Of a DNA stretch of 9,769 nt, positions 1-6,976 are shown in pieces. The translations under genes were made by a program, and so were the position numbers. This DNA comes from DATJLQ01 sp035509415 (GTDB lineage Bacteria; Pseudomonadota; Alphaproteobacteria; JACZXZ01), in the NCBI GenBank assembly GCA_035509415.1, contig DATJLQ010000102.1, forward strand, positions 1 to 9,769. Direction: 5' to 3'. The notes beneath the pieces are model-generated. The model worked only from the letters and a program-made list of their open reading frames with translations, was not told where the DNA came from and ran no database searches. Each line of letters starts with the position of its first letter. Position 1 is the stretch's first letter.

Positions 1-309
1 GCCGCCTTCGCCGCGGGCGACCCGCAGCGGCGCGGCTGCCTCGCGGTCAACGCCGCCTGCGAGCTCGGCGCGCGCGACCCCGAGGTGGCAACGCGGCTCA
101 GCGCCCAGGCGGCCAAGATCGAGGCGGCCCTCGCAGCGCTCCTCGCGCGCGCGATCGACGATGGCGAGGCAGCGCCCGGACACGATCCCCATGCGCTCGC
201 CCGCCTCCTCGCGGCCCTGGTCGACGGGCTGCGCGTGCGCTCGAAGCTGGGCGCCGAGCGCGCATCCCTCGAAGGCATCGCCGCGACCGCGCTCGCACTC
301 CTCGGTTGA
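1..309 (+). CDS. TetR-family transcriptional regulator, C-terminal part (5' truncated by window edge)
   Basis: The reading frame is open from the first base and gives 102 residues before a TGA stop. The stretch RGCLAVNAACELGARDPEVA (residues 12-31) matches a signature of TetR/AcrR-type ligand-binding domains, in which a G-C-L-x-x-N-x-A segment precedes a helix and a D-P-E-V turn. The rest is Ala/Leu/Arg-rich and helical, as expected for the last helices that form the dimer interface. The N-terminal helix-turn-helix lies upstream of the window, so operator and ligand cannot be judged. Proteins of this family are cytoplasmic dimeric repressors released by small molecules. The next gene on the same strand (DUF1223) starts 158 bases later and appears to have its own promoter. 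An internal ATG at 85 starts in the middle of the domain and is not the true start. Confidence 0.8.
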   Translation, partial: AAFAAGDPQRRGCLAVNAACELGARDPEVATRLSAQAAKIEAALAALLARAIDDGEAAPGHDPHALARLLAALVDGLRVRSKLGAERASLEGIAATALALLG

Positions 310-310
310 T

Positions 311-342
311 CGAGCCGCTCTATTGACGCCAGTTTCGGCTCG
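311..342 (+). terminator. possible weak terminator hairpin after the TetR gene
   Basis: CGAGCCG (311-317) and CGGCTCG (336-342) are perfect complements separated by 18 bases, starting two bases after the TetR stop codon. No T-run follows, so this is at best a weak or Rho-assisted terminator. A second imperfect stem, CCCATC (392-397) with GATGGG (410-415), lies further downstream. Confidence 0.25.
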
Positions 343-427
343 CCCGGCCCGGCCGCGTCGCGCAATCCAGCCATGCGCCCCAAGCCACACGCCCATCTCA
401 CCGATTCTTGATGGGGTGGGGCGGATT

Positions 428-460
428 TTGACTGGGACCGCGCCACGCCCGCGCCTAGAT
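428..460 (+). promoter_or_regulatory. candidate promoter of the DUF1223 gene, possibly leaderless
   Basis: TTGACT at 428-433 is close to a housekeeping -35 box. A weak AT-richer patch, CTAGAT at 455-460, is the only -10 candidate. The spacer of 21 bases is longer than the usual 17, so the call is weak. If the patch is the -10, transcription would start at or within a few bases of the ATG at 468. That would agree with the lack of any Shine-Dalgarno sequence before this start. Confidence 0.3.
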
Positions 461-467
461 TCCCCCC

Positions 468-1307
468 ATGGCCTCGCGACCCGATAAACCCTCTCGACCC
501 GGCAAGTCCTCTCGACCCGGCAAGTCCTCTCGGCCGGCCTTGGGCCCGACCCTCGCCGTGGCGGCGCTCGCCGCGACGCTGGCGTCGCTCGCCTCCCCCG
601 CGCGCGCCGAGGCGCCGGTCGTGGTCGAGCTCTTCACGTCCCAGGGCTGCTCGAGCTGCCCGCCGGCCGACGCTTTCCTGGGTGAGCTTGCCGAGAAGCC
701 GGGCATCGTCGCCCTCGCGTTCCATGTCGGCTATTGGGACTATATCGGCTGGAAGGATCCGTTCGCGAAGCCCTGGTCGGTCGCGCGCCAACGCGGCTAC
801 ACCGCAGCGCTCGATGCGCGCTATCTCTACACGCCCGAGATCGTCGTCGACGGGCGCGCCGATCTCCCGGGCACCGAGCGCGCCGGCATCGACAAGCTGA
901 TCGCGGCCGAAGCGAAGGCGCGCAAGATTCCCGTGACCCTCGCGGAATCGTCCAAGGACAAATATTCCGTCGCGATCCCCGCCGCCGCCGTCAAGGGCCC
1001 CGCGACCGTCTGGCTCGCGGTCTACGACCACAAGCACACGACCGCGGTCGCGCGCGGCGAGAACGAGGGACGCACGCTCACCGACTACAACGTCGTGCGC
1101 CAATGGCGCGCGATCGGGCGCTATGACGGCAAGGCGCTCACGATTCCGTTCGATCCCTCGGCGGCCAAAGCGGCGGCGGCATCGGCGACCGCGCCTGCCC
1201 CGGACGCGACGACGAGCCAGGGTGTCGCGGTTCTCATCCAGGCGGACGACAAGCCGGGCGACGGCCACGGGCCGATCCTGGGTGCGGCCTCGATGAAGCT
1301 CAATTGA
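468..1307 (+). CDS. DUF1223 family exported thioredoxin-fold protein
   Basis: The product has 279 residues. An Arg/Lys-rich n-region (1-24) leads into a hydrophobic h-region (about 25-43) and a likely signal peptidase I site after ARA (47/48), so the mature protein should be periplasmic. The mature start, VVVELFTSQGCSSCPPAD (51-68), is the DUF1223 signature. Its Cys61-Ser-Ser-Cys64 pair sits where thioredoxin-like folds have their redox site, and these are the only cysteines. The segment ending in GHGPILGAA is also typical of the family. A redox role is plausible but unproven for the family. The ATG at 468 is preferred because a TTG at 540 would remove all positive charges before the hydrophobic core. 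Oddities are an 18-bp tandem repeat coding the n-region and an Ala/Pro-rich insertion (about 231-249) before the last conserved strand. No Shine-Dalgarno is visible. Confidence 0.88.
   Translation: MASRPDKPSRPGKSSRPGKSSRPALGPTLAVAALAATLASLASPARAEAPVVVELFTSQGCSSCPPADAFLGELAEKPGIVALAFHVGYWDYIGWKDPFAKPWSVARQRGYTAALDARYLYTPEIVVDGRADLPGTERAGIDKLIAAEAKARKIPVTLAESSKDKYSVAIPAAAVKGPATVWLAVYDHKHTTAVARGENEGRTLTDYNVVRQWRAIGRYDGKALTIPFDPSAAKAAAASATAPAPDATTSQGVAVLIQADDKPGDGHGPILGAASMKLN
473..526 (+). repeat. 18-bp tandem repeat inside the signal-peptide n-region of the DUF1223 gene
   Basis: Two identical 18-bp units (CTCTCGACCCGGCAAGTC, 491-508 and 509-526) follow a diverged 18-bp unit (473-490), and a partial fourth begins at 527. 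The period is a multiple of three, so copy-number change keeps the frame. It encodes repeated S-R-P-G-K-S-like hexapeptides. Confidence 0.85.
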
Positions 1308-1313
1308 AGAGGC

Positions 1314-1341
1314 GCGTTCGGGCGCGCGCCGCGCCCGACGC
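1314..1341. terminator. GC hairpin between convergent DUF1223 and LysR genes
   Basis: The arms are GCGTTCGGGCGCG (1314-1326) and CGCGCCCGACGC (1330-1341). They pair over 12 bases with a single bulged T and a 3-base loop. The hairpin lies exactly between the two convergent stop codons and abuts the LysR stop. No T-run follows on either strand, so efficiency is uncertain, but position and stability suit a shared bidirectional terminator or transcription barrier. Confidence 0.5.
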
Positions 1342-2208
1342 TCACGCTTCCGATTGCGTCGCTTCCGCCGCGGCGAGATCGCGCAAGCCCCCGAGCGCCA
1401 CCTTGAAGAATTCCTCCTCGGCCGCGGATTGCGGATAGACCGCGAAGGCCGGGCGGCGGAATTCGGGCGCCTTCTGCACCAGGAACAGACGTCCCGCCTC
1501 GAGATGGGGCCGCACCACGCGAATCGGGAAATAGCCGGTGCCGCCGCTCTCGAGGAGATAGGACAAGCCGAGCACGCCGATCGAGACCGTCACCGCCGGT
1601 GTGGCGAAATCGGGAAACGCCTGGGCGTGGCTCGCCATGAAGGCCGGGCCCCAATCGACGAAGATGAAGCGCTTGGTGATGGTGGGCGGCTCGTCGCGTT
1701 CGGTCGAGACCATGACCAGGCGGTCGTTGAAAAGCTGCTCGACCACGAAGCCGGTGCGGCTCGTGGGCGCGTACATGACCGCGATGTCGAGCAGCCCCTC
1801 GCCCATCTGGCGCGTGAGCGTCTCGGGCGTACCCACTTCCGCGCGCACGGCAACGTCGGGCAAGGCCTTGCGGAGCCAAGGCAGCCAGGTGATGAGCAGC
1901 CGGTCCCAAAGCGAATATTGCCCGCCGATGCCGAGCACCGCTTGGAAGCCGGGCGGCAGGGCCACGTCCTGGCGCGCCTGCTGCCAGGCGCGCACGATCG
2001 CGGTCGCGTAGCGCCGGAACTGCTGCCCAGCCGCTGTCATTTGAGCGCCCGCCTTCGAGCGCACGAAGAGCGGCCGGCCGAGCGAATCCTCGAGCGCCTT
2101 GATACGCATGCTCGCGGTCGATTGAGTAATGTTAAGACGCTCGGCCGCCTTCACGAAGGTGCCGGTCTCGGCGATCTCGAGGAACGTGCGCGCCTGTTCT
2201 ATATCCAT
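1342..2208 (-). CDS. LysR-family transcriptional regulator
   Basis: The product has 288 residues, normal for the family. Residues 1-60 hold the winged helix-turn-helix: MDIEQARTFLEIAETGTFVK, then AAERLNITQSTASMRIKALEDSLGRPLF, the classic LysR recognition-helix region. A linker helix (about 61-87) follows, then the periplasmic-binding-protein-like effector domain (about 88-285) with the conserved QMGEGLLDIAVMYAP stretch. Members are usually tetramers that bind T-N11-A sites and activate or repress nearby genes, often their own. The effector is not predictable here. The start at 2208 was chosen because MDIEQARTFL is the canonical N-terminus. The frame runs further upstream, but that stretch encodes an Arg/Ser/Pro-rich sequence unlike any LysR protein and would cross the promoter. 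There is no divergent partner gene: htpG lies upstream on the same strand, so the target gene is not evident from context. Confidence 0.93.
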   Translation of the reverse strand: MDIEQARTFLEIAETGTFVKAAERLNITQSTASMRIKALEDSLGRPLFVRSKAGAQMTAAGQQFRRYATAIVRAWQQARQDVALPPGFQAVLGIGGQYSLWDRLLITWLPWLRKALPDVAVRAEVGTPETLTRQMGEGLLDIAVMYAPTSRTGFVVEQLFNDRLVMVSTERDEPPTITKRFIFVDWGPAFMASHAQAFPDFATPAVTVSIGVLGLSYLLESGGTGYFPIRVVRPHLEAGRLFLVQKAPEFRRPAFAVYPQSAAEEEFFKVALGGLRDLAAAEATQSEA

Positions 2209-2227
2209 GGAAACCAAAGGGTTAGAG

Positions 2228-2248
2228 GCAGCGCCGGAATTGCGCTGC
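2228..2248 (-). promoter_or_regulatory. perfect inverted repeat in the LysR gene leader
   Basis: GCAGCGC (2228-2234) and GCGCTGC (2242-2248) form a perfect 7-bp dyad around a 7-base loop. It lies between the predicted transcription start (near 2257) and the start codon (2208). It could be an RNA hairpin affecting translation, or a DNA operator used for autoregulation. Confidence 0.45.
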
Positions 2249-2263
2249 CATCGAAATCGCTGA

Positions 2264-2293
2264 ATTATAACCTCTTTGAATTTGGCCTGTCCA
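2264..2293 (-). promoter_or_regulatory. strong sigma-70-type promoter for the LysR gene
   Basis: Read on the minus strand, TGGACA (2288-2293) is a 5/6 match to the -35 consensus and TATAAT (2264-2269) is a perfect -10, with an 18-base spacer. The patch is strikingly AT-rich for this genome. The predicted start near 2257 gives a leader of about 50 bases. The downstream end also carries an imperfect dyad (ATTCAA, 6 bases, TATAAT) that could be a LysR-type T-N11-A site overlapping the -10. Confidence 0.65.
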
Positions 2294-2389
2294 ATAGCCA
2301 GAGCGCCTCCAGACATAGGCATGGCATGCCCGTCGCCGCGCCAAGCGCGCGCGGAAGTGTCGCGCCGACGAGGAATTGCACCCTTCGGA

Positions 2390-4282
2390 TCAGACCGAGA
2401 GGCCCTGGGCGAGAAGCTCGGCGAGACGGCGCGAGAAGGCGGCGGGATCGGGCAGCGTCTCGCCCTCGAGGATGCGCGCCTGGTCGAGGAGGAGGTGCGC
2501 ATATTCCTCCACACCCGCCGAGGCACCCTTGGCGGCGACGCGCGCGGCGAGACCCTTGATCAGCGCGTGGCGCGGATTGATCTCGAGGATGCGCTTCGCC
2601 GAAGCGGCGATCTGCTTGTGCTGGCGCAAGAGACGCTCGAGGCGCATGTCGATGTCGCCCTCGTCGGCCACGAGGCAGACCGGACTTTCGGTCAAGCGCT
2701 CGGACGCGCGCACGTCCTTGACCTGATCCTTGAGCGCGAGCTTGAGGAACGCGACCAGGCCGCTCACGTCTCCCTGGGACGCGTCGGCGCCTTCGCCGTC
2801 CTTGGCCTTGTCCGCCTCGGCATCGCCCTTGACCTTCGCGAGGTCGGCGCCGCCGCGCGTCGCGGACTTGAACGGCTTCTCCTTGTAGGCATCGACCGCG
2901 GAGAGCCAGAAATCGTCGACCGGGTCGGTCATGAGCAGGACCTCGACGCCTTTCGCCTTGAAGCCCTCGAGCTGCGGGCTCTTGGCGAGCGCCTCCACGT
3001 CCTCGCCGGTGATGGTGAAGATCGCGTCCTGCCTTTCCTTCATGCGCGCGACGTAGTCCGCGAGGCTCACAAGCCCGTCCGATCCGGTCGAGCGGAAGCG
3101 CGCGAGCTCGAGGAGGCGCGCGCGCTGCTCCGGGTCTTCGTAGATGCCTTCCTTGAGCACGGCGCCGAACTCGGCCCAAATGGTCTCGAACGCGGCGGAA
3201 TCGTCCTTCGCCTTGCGCTCGAGCTCGTCGAGCACGCGCTTGGTGAGGCCGCTGCGGATACGCGCGAGCAGCGGATTCTTCTGCAACAGCTCGCGGCTCA
3301 CATTGAGCGGCAGATCCTCGGTGTCGACGGCACCACGCAGGAAGCGCAGATACGCGGGCAGGAGCTCGGGGCAATCGTCGGTGATGAAGACGCGCTTCAC
3401 GTAGAGCCGCACATGTCCTTTGCGCTCCGGATGAAACAAGTCGAAGGGGCGCGCACCCGGGACGAACAGCAGCGCCGAATAGGCGAGGGTGCCCTCGACG
3501 CGCGCATGCATGACGAGCGCCGGATCGTCGAAGCTGTGCGCGACGTGGCGATAGAATTCCTTGTATTGGAGCTCGGTGATCTCGGACTTGGGACGCGTCC
3601 AAAGCGCCGAGGCCTGGTTGAGGGTCGTCTCCTTGGCGCCGTCCTTGAGCTCGATCGGAATCGCGATGTGGTCCGAATAGCGCTTCACGATCGCGGTGAG
3701 GCGCGCGGGATCGAGGAATTCCTTGGCGTCGTCCTTGAGATGGAGGGTCACGCGCGTGCCGCGTTGGGCGAGCTCGGCCTCGACGAGCGTGAAGCTGCCC
3801 TTGCCGTCCGAGCTCCAGCGCCACGCCTCGGCCGCCCCCGCCTTCAGCGAGACCACGTCGACCCGGCTCGCCACCATGAAGGCGGCGTAGAAGCCGACGC
3901 CGAACTGGCCGATCAAGCTCGGCGCCGCGGCGCCATTGCCGCCTTGGGCCGCAGCACCCGCCTCGGCGACGAAGGCCGCGGTGCCCGAGCGCGCGATGGT
4001 GCCGAGATTGGCGATGAGCTCGGTGCGGCTCATGCCGATGCCGTTGTCGGCGATGGTGAGCGTGCCCGCGGCCTTGTCGGGCTCGAGCGCGACCTTGAAG
4101 GCGCCGTCTTCGCCGATCAGCGCCGGCTCGGTCAGCGCCAGATAGCGCAGCCGGTCGCATGCGTCGGACGCGTTCGAGATCAACTCGCGTAGAAACACCT
4201 CGCGCTCGCTGTAGAGCGAGTGGGCGACGATATCGAGCAGCTTCGAAACCTCGGCTTGGAATTCGAGCTTTTCTTCCGCCAT
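2390..4282 (-). CDS. htpG: molecular chaperone HtpG (bacterial Hsp90)
   Basis: The product has 630 residues, full length for HtpG. The N-terminal GHKL ATPase domain shows all nucleotide-binding motifs: FLRELISNASDA (30-41, with Glu33 and Asn37), DNGIGM (79-84) and GQFGVGFYAAF (125-135). The middle domain includes LPLNVSRELLQ, whose Arg contacts the ATP gamma-phosphate in the family. A C-terminal dimerisation domain follows. HtpG is a cytoplasmic ATP-driven dimeric chaperone that acts late in folding, often together with DnaK. The ATP-lid segment between SGT and LIGQFG is Ala/Gly-rich and about five residues longer than in E. coli HtpG. The start at 4282 is supported by GAGGA four bases upstream on the minus strand. 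The gene is transcribed divergently from the helicase, and its promoter has a heat-shock-like appearance. The coding sequence is intact. Confidence 0.97.
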   Translation of the reverse strand: MAEEKLEFQAEVSKLLDIVAHSLYSEREVFLRELISNASDACDRLRYLALTEPALIGEDGAFKVALEPDKAAGTLTIADNGIGMSRTELIANLGTIARSGTAAFVAEAGAAAQGGNGAAAPSLIGQFGVGFYAAFMVASRVDVVSLKAGAAEAWRWSSDGKGSFTLVEAELAQRGTRVTLHLKDDAKEFLDPARLTAIVKRYSDHIAIPIELKDGAKETTLNQASALWTRPKSEITELQYKEFYRHVAHSFDDPALVMHARVEGTLAYSALLFVPGARPFDLFHPERKGHVRLYVKRVFITDDCPELLPAYLRFLRGAVDTEDLPLNVSRELLQKNPLLARIRSGLTKRVLDELERKAKDDSAAFETIWAEFGAVLKEGIYEDPEQRARLLELARFRSTGSDGLVSLADYVARMKERQDAIFTITGEDVEALAKSPQLEGFKAKGVEVLLMTDPVDDFWLSAVDAYKEKPFKSATRGGADLAKVKGDAEADKAKDGEGADASQGDVSGLVAFLKLALKDQVKDVRASERLTESPVCLVADEGDIDMRLERLLRQHKQIAASAKRILEINPRHALIKGLAARVAAKGASAGVEEYAHLLLDQARILEGETLPDPAAFSRRLAELLAQGLSV

Positions 4283-4303
4283 GGAATCCTCGTTGTCCCT
4301 ATC

Positions 4304-4339
4304 CCTTGCCCAGTCCCTTGCTCAGTCTCTTGCCCCACC
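4304..4339 (-). repeat. 12-bp tandem repeat in the htpG leader
   Basis: CCTTGCCCAGTC (4304-4315) is followed at once by CCTTGCTCAGTC (4316-4327, one mismatch) and a degraded third unit (4328-4339, 8 of 12 matching). On the htpG transcript these read as GACTGRGCAAGG units between the predicted transcription start and the ribosome binding site. Confidence 0.6.
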
Positions 4340-4355
4340 CCGGGGCCCAGGCGAG

Positions 4356-4383
4356 ATATAATCAAGCGGCCCCGGCGTGCAAG
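4356..4383 (-). promoter_or_regulatory. candidate htpG promoter, compatible with heat-shock sigma factor
   Basis: On the minus strand CTTGCA (4378-4383) and TTATAT (4356-4361) are separated by 16 bases. The CTTG core and a C/T-TAT-N-T-type -10 resemble alphaproteobacterial RpoH promoters, but a housekeeping reading is equally possible. The predicted start near 4349 gives a leader of about 67 bases. On the opposite strand the same patch reads TATAAT (4357-4362), a perfect -10 pointing towards the helicase gene but without a convincing -35. Confidence 0.45.
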
Positions 4384-4444
4384 GTGGCGGCGCCGGGATC
4401 CGGCTCCCATGACGGCCCCGGGGGTTCTGGAGGCCGCGGCCGCC

Positions 4445-4484
4445 GCCTGCTAAGCTCGATCCCGTGACCCGCGTCCCAGCAGGC
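4445..4484 (+). promoter_or_regulatory. inverted repeat spanning the helicase ribosome-binding region
   Basis: GCCTGCT (4445-4451) and AGCAGGC (4478-4484) are perfect 7-bp complements around a 26-base loop, ending five bases before the helicase ATG. The 3' arm contains AGG (4481-4483), the only Shine-Dalgarno-like sequence for this gene. Pairing could therefore reduce translation initiation. Confidence 0.35.
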
Positions 4485-4489
4485 GCCAA

Positions 4490-6976
4490 ATGACCCAAGC
4501 GAAGGCGCCCATCGCCGTCCTCGGCCCGACCAACACGGGCAAGACCCATTTGGCGCTCGAGCGCATGCTGGGCCACCGCACGGGCATGATCGGCTTCCCG
4601 CTGCGGCTTCTGGCGCGCGAGAACTACGACCGCGTGGTGCGCCTCAAGGGCGCCAAGTCGGTCGCCCTCGTGACCGGCGAGGAGAAGATCGTCCCCGCCC
4701 ATCCCTCCTATTGGGTCTGCACCGCCGAGGCCATGCCGCTCGACCGGCCGGTCGAGTTCCTCGCGATCGACGAGGTCCAGGTCGCGTCCGACCCCGACCG
4801 CGGGCATATTTTCACTGCCCGGCTGCTGCACGCGCGCGGCACCGAGGAGACCATGCTCCTCGGCTCGGACACGATGCGCCCGATGATCCGGCGGCTGGTC
4901 CCCGGCACCGAGCTCGTGAGCCGGCCGCGCTTCTCCAAGTTGACCTATGCGGGGGCGAAGAAGCTCACGCGCCTTCCGCCGCGCACGGCGGTGGTCGCCT
5001 TCTCGGTCGAGGCGGTCTATGCGCTCGCCGAGCAGTTGCGGCGCCAACGCGGCGGCACCGCGGTCGTGCTCGGCGCGCTCAGCCCGCGCACGCGCAATGC
5101 CCAGGTCGCCATGTACCAGGCGGGCGAGGTCGACTATCTGGTCGCGACCGACGCCATCGGCATGGGGCTCAACATGGATGTGGGCCACGTCGCCTTCTCG
5201 AGCCTGGTGAAGTTCGACGGCTGGGCGCCGCGGCGCCTCGCACCCGCCGAGCTCGCGCAGATCGCCGGGCGCGCTGGACGCTACATGACCGACGGCACCT
5301 TCGGCGTCACGGGCGACTTGGCGCCCCTCGAGCCCGAGCTCGTCGAGGCGATCGAGGAGCATAGGTTCGATGCGCTGAAGCACGTCTACTGGCGCAACGT
5401 CGATCTCGATTTCCGCTCGCTCGAGCTTTTGATCCGGAGCCTCGAGGCGTCGCCGCCCGCACCCGAGCTCAGGCGCGCGCGCGAGGCGGAAGATCTCCAA
5501 GCGCTTCACGCGCTGGCGCGCGATCCCGAGATCGCCGAGCTTGCCCGCGCCCCCGCCGCGATCCGCCTCTTGTGGGACGTGTGCCAGATTCCCGACTTCC
5601 GCAAGATCATGAGCGACGCCCATGCGCGGCTCTTGAAGCGCGTGTACCTTTATCTCATCGGACCCGAGGCGAAGCTGCCGGCCGATTGGGTCGCGCGCCA
5701 GCTCTCGATCCTCGACCGGCCCGAGGGCGACATCGAGACCCTCGTGCAGCGCATCGCCTTCGTGCGCACCTGGACCTTCATCTCCCACCGCGCCGACTGG
5801 ATCGAGGACGCGGCCCATTGGCAGGAGCGCGCGCGCGCGATCGAGGACAAGCTCTCCGACGCGCTCCACGAGCGCCTGACCCAACGCTTCGTCGACCGGC
5901 GCGCGGCGACGCTCCAGCGTCGCATGCGCGACGGCGCCGAGCTCCTGGGCGCGGTCACGCGCGCGGGCGAGGTGCTGGTCGAGGGCGAGAGCGTGGGCCG
6001 CCTCGACGGCTTCCGCTTCACGGCGTCCGACGCGGGCACCGGCGACGACACGAAGGCGCTGTTGAGTGCCGCACTCCGCGCGCTGCGATCGGAAATTCCG
6101 GCGCGCGTGAAGCGCTGCGTCGAGGATTCCGACGACGCGTTCGAGATCGGCCCGGGGGCGAAGCTCCTTTGGCGCGGCGCCGCGATCGCCTACCTCGAGG
6201 CGGGCGAGCATCCTTTGAAGCCGCGCGTGAGCGCCATCCCGAGCGATCTGCTGCCCGCGCCGCTACGCGACGAGCTGCGGCGCCACGGCGCCGAGCGGGT
6301 CGCGCGCCGCATCCGCGCGGGGCTGGCGCCGCTCTTCGCCCTCGAAGCCGCGCCGCTCGAGGGGGCTGCGCGCGGGCTCGCCTATCAGCTCGTCGAGCGG
6401 CTCGGCATCGTGCCGCGCGAGGCGGTCGCGGCCCAGCTCGAGGCGCTCGATGGGGCCGCGCGCCGGCACCTGAAACGTCTCGGCGTACGCGTCGGCCAGG
6501 ACCGCGTGTACCTGCCGGCCTTGCTCAAGCCCGCGCCGATCGCGCTCAAGACCATGCTCTGGGCGATCCATCACGACATGATCGACCTCGTCGCGCCGCC
6601 TGCGGCCGGGCGCTTGTCGGTGGCGCTCGCCGGCAGCGCGCCCCCCGGCTATTACGAGGCGATCGGCTATCGTTGCCTCGGCCCGCTTGCCGTGCGCCTC
6701 GACCGGCTCGAGCGTTTGGCGCTCGAGCTCGAGCGGCGCGGGCGCGCCGGCCCCTTCGCGGCGGACGCGGCGTTGGGGGCGCTCGTCGGCTGCCGGAAGC
6801 AGGATTTGCCCGCGCTCCTCGTCGCGTTCGGCTTGCGCGCGATCGAGGGCGAGGGCGGCCAGCGCTTCGCGTTGAGGCGCGCGCATCGTCGCCGCGGCCA
6901 GGATCGCCCGCGCGCGACGCAAGCCCATGCCGATTCGCCGTTCGCGGTGCTCAAGGAATTGCACCTTGAGCGCTGA
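4490..6976 (+). CDS. SUV3-like DExH-box RNA helicase
   Basis: The product has 828 residues. Motifs of superfamily 2 helicases appear in order: Walker A GPTNTGKTH (12-20), DEVQ (94-97, motif II), GSDTMRP (125-131, motif III), VATDAIGMGLNMD (218-230, motif V) and QIAGRAGR (257-264, motif VI with arginine fingers). This motif set is that of SUV3, the mitochondrial ATP-dependent RNA helicase of the RNA degradosome, and alphaproteobacteria carry the close bacterial relatives. ATP-driven unwinding of RNA during decay or processing is the likely role. The long region after about residue 290 is typical of the bacterial family. The end has a basic stretch (about 797-808) and the motif SPFAVLKEL (816-824), seen at the C-terminus of related proteins. 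The ATG at 4490 places Walker A at the expected distance from the N-terminus, but its ribosome site is weak. The gene heads the helicase-S4-fdxA-carD cluster. Confidence 0.92.
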   Translation: MTQAKAPIAVLGPTNTGKTHLALERMLGHRTGMIGFPLRLLARENYDRVVRLKGAKSVALVTGEEKIVPAHPSYWVCTAEAMPLDRPVEFLAIDEVQVASDPDRGHIFTARLLHARGTEETMLLGSDTMRPMIRRLVPGTELVSRPRFSKLTYAGAKKLTRLPPRTAVVAFSVEAVYALAEQLRRQRGGTAVVLGALSPRTRNAQVAMYQAGEVDYLVATDAIGMGLNMDVGHVAFSSLVKFDGWAPRRLAPAELAQIAGRAGRYMTDGTFGVTGDLAPLEPELVEAIEEHRFDALKHVYWRNVDLDFRSLELLIRSLEASPPAPELRRAREAEDLQALHALARDPEIAELARAPAAIRLLWDVCQIPDFRKIMSDAHARLLKRVYLYLIGPEAKLPADWVARQLSILDRPEGDIETLVQRIAFVRTWTFISHRADWIEDAAHWQERARAIEDKLSDALHERLTQRFVDRRAATLQRRMRDGAELLGAVTRAGEVLVEGESVGRLDGFRFTASDAGTGDDTKALLSAALRALRSEIPARVKRCVEDSDDAFEIGPGAKLLWRGAAIAYLEAGEHPLKPRVSAIPSDLLPAPLRDELRRHGAERVARRIRAGLAPLFALEAAPLEGAARGLAYQLVERLGIVPREAVAAQLEALDGAARRHLKRLGVRVGQDRVYLPALLKPAPIALKTMLWAIHHDMIDLVAPPAAGRLSVALAGSAPPGYYEAIGYRCLGPLAVRLDRLERLALELERRGRAGPFAADAALGALVGCRKQDLPALLVAFGLRAIEGEGGQRFALRRAHRRRGQDRPRATQAHADSPFAVLKELHLER

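Noticed and set aside
2209..2526. N-terminal extension of the LysR frame
   Set aside because: The upstream residues are low-complexity Arg/Ser/Pro, overlap the htpG end and the predicted promoter, and precede the canonical LysR start MDIEQARTFL.
1354..2559. A 401-codon plus-strand frame opposite the LysR gene
   Set aside because: It lies antisense to a clear LysR protein and crosses into the htpG 3' end; no motif or ribosome site.
2276..4192. A 638-codon open frame on the plus strand opposite htpG
   Set aside because: It mirrors the strongly conserved htpG frame; its translation is Arg/Leu/Glu-rich without any domain, and such antisense frames are expected when third positions are nearly all G or C.
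4322..6211. A 629-codon open frame on the minus strand opposite the helicase
   Set aside because: It is a compositional shadow of the helicase gene with no recognisable motif and would run through the divergent promoter region.
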